Positions 57,101-64,000 of a DNA stretch of 64,000 bases are shown in pieces; the stretch's first letter is position 1, and every line of letters begins with the position of its first letter. The position numbers and the translations under genes were made by a program. Source of the DNA: Pachyseris speciosa (taxonomy: Eukaryota; Cnidaria; Anthozoa; Scleractinia; Pachyseridae); the NCBI GenBank assembly GCA_016490735.1, contig JAEMWC010000134.1, positions 230,001 through 294,000 on the forward strand, written 5' to 3'. Under the pieces are notes generated by a model. The model saw nothing but the letters and a program-made list of their open reading frames with translations, was not told the DNA's origin and made no database searches.

Positions 57101-60100
57101 AATGAATTAGATATCACAAAAACAGCAACAACTCAATAATAATTCACTAACATAAAGTTAGCAAACAGGTAATTTACACTGCCGATGTATATATTGTAAC
57201 GTTGAAGAGCTGAGTATGTAAAGGGGTTACATGTACATCAGAATGCAGTGACGTTTTGCAAGTGTCTTGTTGTGTGTTGTACACAAAAGCGCTGGAAATC
57301 AGTGAGAAAGGAAATCAACAAAAACTCTGGCCTGGGTTCTTTATGCATTCAACCTTTAAATTCAACAATAACAAATTATGTTTGACATTTTGAAGCACAC
57401 TTACAGGTACTAAAAATTTCTTAATCTCTTCAATAGCAAGACCTAATCTTGCATGAGCCTGTCCTGGGGGGGCTTCCACTTCAATAAGTACATGAAGATC
57501 TTCCTCAAGGTGAGCATACTTTGCATCCCCAGAGCTACGCAACTCTTCCTCCTAAACAAAATGCAATTTAAGTCTCTTAAGTCAAGGAAGTCTCACAACT
57601 TAAACAACAAAACCAGAAGAGCTGAACCAGTGTCTCATCTACAGTACCGCTCAAAAGTAAGTTGCCATCCTCGCGCGATTTGCGTTGCGCGCTACGTGAC
57701 TCGTGTCTAGTGCTACGTGAATTGCGTAGCGCATTACGCGAATCGCATCGTACACAATGTTGTAGAAACTGAAAGCTTGAAGCTCTCGTGCAATTTAAGA
57801 TGCCCACTATAAAGTAACAATAGCTGATTTCAATAGTCGATTTCCAGTGTTTGCAAAAAATGGCTAAGAAGAAATGAATATGCATGATCAATTGATTGCC
57901 GGAGAAGGGCAGTGCGTGCTAAGCTTCGAAATTTTGTGTCAAACCGTTTTTGCGGCTAGACTTGGCTAGGTTGAGATCGACATGATCAACTTAAGAAAAC
58001 TATATACACAATATAATGCACATGAACATGGTTTTCCGTTTTTGGTCTTTCGAAGTGGAGACATACTGTACAGAGGAATTCTACTACAGTGAGCGCAGCT
58101 GCTATCTAATTAATTCGCTTCCCTCGAATTCAAGCTTCTTCCTAAACTGAACATCACACCACTGATAATTTCCGCTCGCTCGTGACTGATGCTTAACTTT
58201 TGTTTAGCTTTCTATTCATTTGATTCTTGACAACTTTAGTTAGCCGTTTGAAAATTGTAAATGTTTACACACTTGGGATGTTTCTTTTCGTATACCTGGT
58301 TTCGACGGTGCAAAACACATAAAATTGTTTTGCGAGTGTCTTTATTGAGGGTATTCTAAGTTTAATGCGGATTATTATCAAATGCAAATAGGTATATGAT
58401 AATATTTGTTTGTGTACCTCAAAAAAACTCAAAACATAGAGTTAGCATGGTGATTGAGGGGTAAACGGGCTCAGAGATAAGCTGTTCGTTCTTTTTGATT
58501 GATCGATAGACCGCACGTGTGATGCTTCCTTCAGCAACTCTTTTTATGCGGACAAACTCTACTGTAGCGCAACTTTACAAAGATATGCCCAGGAAAATGT
58601 TTGTAGGTCTTTCAAAGTAGAAAATATACAATTGAGTGCCGGCGTGTTGAATAACAAACTTCGCCATTGCCAGATGAATCTCAAATTCTACATGATACAC
58701 TCTCCTGGAGCACAACCTTACAAAGATATGCCCAGGAAAATGTTTTTCGGTCTTGCAAACTAGAAAATATACGATTGATTGCTGGCGTGTCGAATAAACA
58801 TTACGTCGAATAAACATTAAGTCTTAATTAACAGCTCAAACTTCATCAGCCAGATGAACTTCCAATTTCTACATGATAAGACTATTCGTTCAAAAAGAAG
58901 GAAATGAAATAAAGTCCGTTCTGCTTCGGGTTTTCCACGGCTTCTTAAGCGAGTAATGATTAATGAGTGTTGTGCCATGTTTACTGAGTGGAAGGTTTCA
59001 GGTTGCACAGCCAGTAGTTTTTGCAGTCTTATGCAAATTTTAGCCTGCATCGCTTTGTGATTTGAAAGCAAAATACAGTAAGCAGTCGCCAATGGCCATT
59101 TGCTTGTGGCAAACTAGCACTTAATTTTCCTAACGAATTCAGAAAACATGACCATATATCGTATTGATGACAGAACCAATAAAAGTTGTCATTTCAGTGC
59201 TAGCGGAAGCAAGGAACACCCGAGGAACAGTAACCATTCGCAATCGATCTTCGTCAGTTTGTTTACAAGAGGACTGCACCATTTCAATTTGTGATGAACT
59301 CCATAATGCTGTCTGTATTTGCATAGAAGGGAATGACATGTATTCAATTGAAACAATAGCTCCATTCGTAAAGTGCTAGGCGAAATTAATTGATTTCGCA
59401 TTGTAAAATCATCCAAAATTTATGCCAAAAATTTTCGCTTCAGCGAGTCTCATGCAACGCGAATCACATAGTGCGTGACGTGACTCGCAACTTACTTTTG
59501 GGCAGTACTGTAGGATTTGCTTTCATGGGACAATAGTGTCCCTTTCATCACTTTTCAGTTTCAAGTGGACACTACATTTGCACACTCCTAAACAAGCATT
59601 TCCCGTTAAAACAATACAGTACCAGGCAGATGTAAGTTGACAGTCTCGACTACAAACTCGATCCTCAAAGCTATCGAGAATCAAGTATCGAGTTTCGAGA
59701 CGCTCGAAGAATTTTTCGAGGATCTCAATAACAGATTTCGAGGAAACGATTAAGTTTTCTAACCTCAAACAGTTGGAGAGAACAAAGGCGATTTTCGTGT
59801 AGCTTTTGTTCATCTCACAGTTCCAAATCAGCATACATGTAATGTTTCAGCGCGATCTTCCATCCGCGAATCAGATTGTTGTTGTGAAACATGCTTAAAA
59901 TTTTCATACACTACACCAGAAAAAGCAACCTTTGGAAGCAACGAACAGAATCAAGCTACAAGATTGCCGGCTGCTGTTTCAATTTCACAAGCTGAGAATG
60001 TAACACGATCGCTCCTGAAATGTCCTCGCTTGAATGCACGTGAAGTTTCACATCAAAACTTCGAAAACATCATTTATCATCCTTACATAAAAATGCACAA

Positions 60101-62502
60101 TGTAATTGTTGTTAGCAAACAGAAAGGAACCGAAGAAACTTGAATGTAAACTGAGGGTGAACTCTAAAGTGCACAATTTGACAGCCGCCGCAAATGTTTA
60201 TAGATTCGCCGAAGCATTACAAATTTGCATAAATGTTATTGAGAACATGTCAAAAGAATTGGTCACAGTTTTAACATTTTCTGTCTACTGATTTTGAATT
60301 GGAACCATGGGTTCTTCTAAGAGATGACTGGATTACATGTTCACTAAATTCAGCTTCAAAAATGAAGGGAACTAAACTACAAGGTTGCGGCTATTTCGGG
60401 CGCTATTTCACAAGCCAAGAATGTAAATATGATCATTTCTGAAATATCGTGAATATCGTCACTGAAGCAGTACGCTGCGCATGATTATACTCTTGATTGG
60501 ACTAAATCTTTCGAATCATTCCCTAATTGAAAATGCACAATAATTTCTTTTTGGTATTAATCAGCAAGGAATCGAGAAAACTTCAACACGACCGTTCTCT
60601 TAAAGAGCAATTAACTCTTTCTTTGAGCAAAACAGTTTGACAGCCGCCGGGAATCAATTAGACTTGCCACAAGTTGACCTCTCGAATCTCACAGCAGAAA
60701 AGCCGACAAGAGTGAGGTTTTTAGGCCACAAAGCGGCTGAGCGAGCGACAAAGTCGCATTTGGAAGAAGAGCATCAGTTATCGCTTTCGCAATCAACCCC
60801 ACGTTGGAATTTTCAACCGCAAGTCACGTATTGTTGTGCTTGATTGACAATGTTATCCCCGAGGGTCCCAAAGATCTACTCTGATTGGTCTACGCCCAGC
60901 GATCTGTTTTTGGGTCGCTAAAATTGGTGCCAATCAAGTATGAAAAGTCCTTTGTCCCACACCATATTAAACAGGACAAAGGACTTTTTTGAAAGTCTAG
61001 GAATTGATGAATGTATTCCTTGTTTACGTGCCCCACTTTTGAAATGACGTTGCCCACTGTGAGGTTGTTTTGAGTATATTTGGGCATCAAAGAAAGAGAC
61101 TAGGACCGATATATGCAGCAGGGAATTGAAGCCATGGTATAATTTTGCATGAAAAATGTGCCCGTGTTATGATGTATCATTTTACAAATGCATTTCATGT
61201 TGCCGTAAAACTGTAAACATAGACATATATCGAGATTGTTGCGGTTCGTAGTGCAATAAGATTTTTTATTTATAAGAGTTGCTTACTGTAATGAACCAAC
61301 AGTAAATTCTCCTCTGTTAAGACGTGTGAAAAACTAATCGTGTGAAGAGTTTTTTGTTTTCTTGTCTCCAAACTCGAAGCGCTCGACTCGATACTCGATT
61401 CACTCGACTCAAGCCTCAATCCTCAAGCCTTTTGAGTATCGAGGGATCCTCGAACCTTTCGAGTATCGAGGATCGAGGTTCGAGTTGCGACGTTTGAGCT
61501 TCGAGTGACGGTCAACTTACATCTGCCCGGTACTGTAATTACTTTATGTCGACAACAAATTATCAGTAACAAGTTTATATTCCCTGTTTTGACAGAGCTT
61601 GTTATATTTTCAATGTTTAATACTTTGATCTCTTTGATTCTTGGCAAAGCAAAGAGAATGGTAAGCTTCAATGGACCATATTAAGCCAAGTGTACAGAGA
61701 CAACAGCTAGCAAATACAGAAATTGAGTCAATTTTACATAGTACTCAATCATTGAGAAAATAATCATGAGACTAATTATTTCAGATCAATTAATATGCAC
61801 ACAACTGACCTTTTCTTTCTCTCGCATGGAACCTTTTCCAAGAATAGACATTTTTGTACCAGTGTTTGCCTGCAGTCTTTTGAATGTGTTGCCTCTGGGT
61901 CCAAGCAACTTTCCTACAAAGTTAAACTAAAACAAAGGAACAAAAATGATGGGATCAGTTTGTGTAACACTGTGCCACATAAAAGAACCTTATTCAGGTA
62001 TTTCAGCAGTGTAGAACAACCTAGTAAAACTAGTCAATGAGTAGTCTGATTGTTGAACTTGAAGGGAGATTTCAGTTAAACTGGAGTTATAAATGTACAA
62101 CACATGCAAACACAGAGATAAGAATAACAAACTATTGAATATCCGCATCTGTTCCAGAAGTCCCGGTAAGGCTGGATAATCACAGTAATAATGATAATCT
62201 AGCGCACTAACCTTGGGATAATCTTTCACTGGTATAAACACTTTTTCGCTTAACTTTGTCGGCTGATAAAGCTTGCTGTCAAAGACATCAGCAGGCCTAC
62301 GGAACTGACGATGTGGAAGTCTTGGGACTGGTGTTACTTCTGGGCTTGCAACCTGAGTCTGAGTTTCTTGACCACCTGGAACTGCTTTAGCACTCACTGG
62401 GCTATCTGAGAGTCCAGGTATAGGACTACCATTAGTAGCTTTTTCTTCTCTTCTGTCTTTTGCCATGACCTGACCTGCAGGGACGGTGCCGCCACTTTGC
62501 AT
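45125..62502 (-). CDS. KHDRBS: Sam68/SLM-like STAR-family KH RNA-binding protein, seven coding exons
   Basis: Predicted splicing and RNA-processing regulator. Exons in coding order (minus): 62502-62212, 61926-61810, 57551-57405, 56876-56538, 48913-48858, 46873-46815, 45222-45125, ending in TGA at 45125-45127; about 368 residues. All joins keep frame with GT-AG. Content: Ser/Pro-rich N-terminus; [14 protein letters not shown] core [19 protein letters not shown] (GPRG loop) and [19 protein letters not shown]2-like [17 protein letters not shown] and [20 protein letters not shown]; Pro/Arg/Gly-rich region; Tyr-rich C-terminus ending [12 protein letters not shown]...AAYPY, like KAPSARTAKGVY...PYGRY of SLM proteins. 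The start is uncertain: the chosen ATG (62502-62500) is the first in the exon, but the frame is open upstream to a splice acceptor at 62514, so a 5' exon may exist beyond. Confidence 0.9.
47191..47534 (+). mobile_element. tRNA-Ala-derived SINE in a KHDRBS intron
   Basis: Head about 47191-47264 has A-box TTAGCTAAGTGGTAGAGCAC, B-box CAGGTTCAACCCC and an AGC anticodon in loop CTAGCGT, but poor anticodon and acceptor stems. The body includes GGGACGTAAAAGAACCCACA and GAGTAGGGAATGTAGTTCC, then an AATAAAG stretch and a long (TATG)n tail. This architecture fits a tRNA-derived SINE. Confidence 0.65.
47535..47660. repeat. (TATG)n microsatellite, SINE tail
   Basis: About 31 units with one ATGA variant; continues on the far side of the element at 47661-48741. 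Confidence 0.95.
47661..48741. mobile_element. 1.08-kb TA-flanked inverted-repeat transposon, type CCGTATTTACC
   Basis: Left CCGTATTTACCCGGTATAAT and right complement CCGTATTTACCCGTTATAAT, both followed by GCGCAC; TA on each side. Inserted in the (TATG)n tract, which resumes after it. No transposase frame, so non-autonomous; terminus style resembles pogo/Tigger-like mariner relatives (inference). Confidence 0.8.
48993..49807. mobile_element. 0.8-kb TA-flanked inverted-repeat transposon, type C-GTATTTTCCAGTG
   Basis: Left CAGTATTTTCCAGTGTACAA and right complement CCGTATTTTCCAGTGTATAA followed by GTC; TA at both sides. Same general terminus pattern as the element at 47661. Non-coding. Confidence 0.75.
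49808..50155. other. Intron DNA, nothing recognised
   Basis: AT-rich intronic spacer between two inserted elements. Confidence 0.5.
50668..50775 (+). repeat. Degenerate interstitial telomere-like repeats
   Basis: Repeated GGGTTA, GGGTTAGAG, GGGCTAGGGTTA and AGGGTTACAGCTAGGGTTA units over about 100 bp, G-rich on the plus strand. Related to TTAGGG, the animal telomere unit. Confidence 0.75.
51541..51849 (-). CDS. Hypothetical 102-codon frame inside the compound element
   Basis: Begins [20 protein letters not shown], continues with a basic/acidic helical segment ([20 protein letters not shown]) and [11 protein letters not shown]. It is GC-richer and has more even codon use than its surroundings. 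No recognised family; a captured host exon or a transposon protein fragment are both possible. May not be a gene. Confidence 0.25.
   Translation of the reverse strand: MFAECLSLAEGITFPQFIAAEVGAVSRAIEAVKQFVKIRKHYGEFIREREVSMTRSPSVFDDYLENNPGKSCMGARGKYYSWSVVELLCKHRETCCRISRYK
52886..54840. mobile_element. 1.96-kb Tc1/mariner-like non-autonomous element, copy A
   Basis: TA | CAGTACCGCCCAAAAGTAAG ... complement with one change | TA. Near the right end, inside the terminal repeat, are three units of a 21-bp GCGATTCGCGT-type repeat. No transposase frame. Homologous over its length to the inverted copy at 57642-59510. A small frame (52997-53239 minus) is shared by both. Confidence 0.85.
54876..55718. 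mobile_element. 0.84-kb inverted-repeat element, type CCATAGTTTTTAAGTTATAAGG
   Basis: Left CCATAGTTTTTAAGTTATAA and right complement CCACAGTTTTTTTGGTTATAA, each followed by GG(C/T)GCAC. Same style as the elements at 47661 and 48993. Starts 36 bp after copy A. The 140-codon frame at 55511-55933 has no recognised domain. Confidence 0.65.
55719..56537 (-). other. Intron DNA before the Pro-rich exon, nothing recognised
   Basis: AT-rich; no inverted repeat or RNA gene identified. Confidence 0.45.
56538..56876 (-). other. KHDRBS exon: QUA2 end and Pro/Arg/Gly-rich region
   Basis: 113 codons: [20 protein letters not shown] then a run of PxxP motifs, [24 protein letters not shown] and an Ala/Ser-rich end. 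Comparable to the SH3/WW-binding and RG regions of Sam68. Confidence 0.9.
57405..57551 (-). other. KHDRBS exon: end of KH and start of QUA2
   Basis: 49 codons from [20 protein letters not shown] to [11 protein letters not shown], strongly like SLM1/2 ([20 protein letters not shown]...). Flanked by a transposon copy 90 bp away (57642 on). Confidence 0.93.
57642..59510. mobile_element. 1.87-kb Tc1/mariner-like non-autonomous element, copy B (inverted relative to A)
   Basis: TA | CAGTACCGCTCAAAAGTAAG ... complement of CAGTACTGCCCAAAAGTAAG | TA. Four 21-bp units lie next to the left terminal repeat. The interior reads as the reverse complement of copy A with point differences. Shared small frame at 59164-59379 (plus). 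Confidence 0.85.
59617..61535. mobile_element. 1.92-kb Tc1/mariner-like element, copy C, related termini but different interior
   Basis: TA | CAGTACCAGGCAGATGTAAG ... complement of CAGTACCGGGCAGATGTAAG | TA. Terminus pattern CAGTACC---CA-A-GTAAGTTG-C is shared with copies A and B. Subterminal DNA is instead a CTCGA-rich repeat array. No transposase frame seen. Confidence 0.82.
61810..61926 (-). other. KHDRBS exon: KH domain core
   Basis: Exactly 39 codons: [19 protein letters not shown] then [20 protein letters not shown]. The GxxG loop is GPRG. Acceptor GTTTTAG, donor GTCAGT. Immediately beside a 1.9-kb transposon in the upstream-coordinate intron. Confidence 0.93.
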
Positions 62503-62513
62503 TCGGTTGATTT
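62212..62513 (-). other. KHDRBS exon with N-terminal low-complexity region; no QUA1 visible
   Basis: Acceptor TTTCACAG directly before 62513; donor GTTAGT after AAG at 62212. Encodes [20 protein letters not shown], Ser/Pro/Gln-rich text, then [15 protein letters not shown] at the KH boundary. Sam68-type QUA1 (YLPELMAEK... helical hairpin) would be expected just before this but is not seen. Confidence 0.8.
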
Positions 62514-62639
62514 CTGTGAAATTTAAAGCATTGAGAACATTAATATTGCCAATTACATGTACAGCAAGCAAACTGCACCATTAGAAATGGCTTTATGACA
62601 TCAGAACTTATGGAAACTCTCGGTTGCAAATGATGTGAA

Positions 62640-63083
62640 CATGGTTTCTTAATAAGGCTGTGTTCACATAAAAGACAGTATGAGCTCATCCCAGGATGAC
62701 TTTCCTCCTAAAGCAAATTATTTTTATTGGTGTTTATGTTGTACTCTGTACAATTTTATCCTTGGTTCAATTTTTATTTTCTTTTGTTCTTGTGTATAGT
62801 AATGTATGATAATTAGTACAAAACAAAGGACAATATAAATTGAACCACAACATGTACATGTGTGGTTTCATGTGATTTCATGACAGGACGAATGAAAACA
62901 GTTTCATCCCAGGATGAAATGTCAGTGTATATAAGTCTCACTCTTCATCCCGTAAAGACTGTTTACATGGAATTTGTGGTAATGTTTCACCCAGGGGTGA
63001 CATTTCATCCCAGTGCTGAAGACCACAATGCAATCATCCTGGGAAGAAAAATTTCACCCAGGGATCATTTTAACACCAAGAGG
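62640..63083. repeat. Repeat with several CATCCCAGGATG-type palindromes
   Basis: TCATCCCAGGATGA near 62690 and 62907, variants TTCATCCCAGTGCTG, ATCATCCTGGGAAG and TTCACCCAGGGATC to 63066. Probably a decayed DNA element upstream of the KHDRBS exon. Confidence 0.5.
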
Positions 63084-63085
63084 TA

Positions 63086-63405
63086 CAGTACCACTCAAAG
63101 GTAAGTTGCCACTCACGCATGTGATGCAGATTGCGCAGCACGCTATGCAAATTGCGTTGTATGCTATGTGATTCTTATAGTGCACGATGTTGTAGAAACT
63201 GTAAGTAAATTGGCTTGAAGCTCACGCAATTTAAGATGCTCACTGTAAAGCAATAATAGTTGATTTCCATTGACTGCAAAAGCCCGCTAAGAAATGAACA
63301 TGTGTGATCGATCGATTGCCGGAGAAGGGCAGCGCATGCTACATGCATATGCAAGCCTCGAAATTTTGTGTCAAACCGTTTTTGCAGCAAAACTTTGTTA
63401 AGTTG
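63086..63405. mobile_element. Partial copy D of the A/B element
   Basis: TA | CAGTACCACTCAAAGGTAAG, three 21-bp subterminal units, then GTTGTAGAAACTG-AAG and AAATTTTGTGTCAAACCGTT shared with copies A and B. Similarity is lost near 63405; the other end is missing. Confidence 0.8.
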
Positions 63406-64000
63406 GGCTGAGTGGTAACCATAAGTCAGGGGTGAGTGACAGACACCACAGTGAAAACTACTTAGGCAAAAAAACAGTATTACTAGAAGCTGCCAGTTTC
63501 CATAGTAATGGCTACTAAACTTGTTGCCATATCTTGTTTCGATCAGCTGTCCATTTTGCATTAATGCAGTTTTTCAGAGAAATACCAGCAGTTAACTACA
63601 AGAAAATTGAGTTAGCAGTTACATTTAGATCACAAATCACTTCAAAATATTCAAAGCAGGGTTCTTGTTCAGAGCAGGTAATCAGTTATTTTTACTACAC
63701 TGCGAGTAGTCTCTAATTTTGGCGATGGGTTGCCGGGTAGACAAAAGACACGCGCACGCGCATGAAGTTGTGAGACGCAACGCAAAGACTACAGGCAAAG
63801 CCAGGGAGTTTGAATTAATCAGGTACATTCCAAGCACAAAACTCTGATTGACTCTTTCTCAGAATCTGTCAACAGTACACAAGCCGCTGTCAACACTCAT
63901 GATAACATTGACTTGGTACAGATTACAGGCTTGTCTCAATTAGTTATAACCACTTAGACAAGAGCTTTTCCAGTTTCATTAAAGACCACTAACTCTTCAA
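63406..64000. other. Flanking DNA, nothing recognised
   Basis: No exon of the KHDRBS gene could be recognised here. A GC-richer patch near 63720-63790 could be promoter-like, but this is not supported by any motif. Confidence 0.35.

Overview
This is nuclear DNA from an animal, most likely an anthozoan cnidarian (coral or sea anemone relative). It has GT-AG introns of 0.1-9 kb, two recognisable metazoan genes, about 40% GC by eye, TTAGGG-like telomeric DNA, a Penelope-type GIY-YIG retroelement remnant, and very many fold-back DNA elements. The phylum is inferred from overall character and cannot be proven from the sequence alone. No bacterial-style genes, CRISPR array or rRNA were seen.

Layout. 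(1) Positions 1-33.8 kb, + strand: the 3' two thirds of a giant spectraplakin gene (MACF1/dystonin/Short stop family). I resolve 37 exons coding for about 3,900-4,000 residues: roughly 32 spectrin-type triple-helix repeats, a Ser/Pro linker with a possible EB1-binding SKIP motif, two EF-hands that both look defective for calcium, a GAS2 microtubule-binding domain and a Ser/Thr/Lys-rich tail. The tail can only be read through by changing frame twice. The 5' end (actin-binding calponin homology domains and plakin domain) lies upstream of the window. The first 12 exons form a higher-order repeat: three successive blocks of exactly 440 codons (four spectrin repeats each) and a fourth of 436. (2) 33.8-45.1 kb: an intergenic junkyard of Penelope, LINE and fold-back elements between two convergent genes. 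(3) 45.1-62.5 kb, - strand: a Sam68/SLM-type STAR RNA-binding protein gene (KHDRBS family), seven coding exons giving about 368 residues with a KH domain, a QUA2-like extension, a Pro/Arg/Gly-rich region and a Tyr-rich C-terminus. Its introns are packed with TA-flanked inverted-repeat transposons. (4) 62.6-64 kb: upstream flank of that gene with more repeats.

Biology. The spectraplakin would link actin (through the missing N-terminus) to microtubules (GAS2 and SxIP-type motifs). The KHDRBS protein would bind U/A-rich RNA and regulate splicing. The two genes are unrelated in function and simply converge.

The most notable structure is a set of about 1.9-kb elements (52.9-54.8, 57.6-59.5, 59.6-61.5 kb, plus a fragment at 63.1 kb). 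They share a Tc1/mariner-like terminus beginning CAGTACC, TA target duplications and subterminal arrays with 21-bp periodicity. Two of them lie inverted around two exons of the RNA-binding gene, a geometry that favours exon circularisation. A 2.46-kb nested palindrome (50.2-52.6 kb), paired head-to-head tRNA-Thr(GGT)-like genes in a palindrome (9.3-9.8 kb) and the 440-residue super-repeat are the other main leads.
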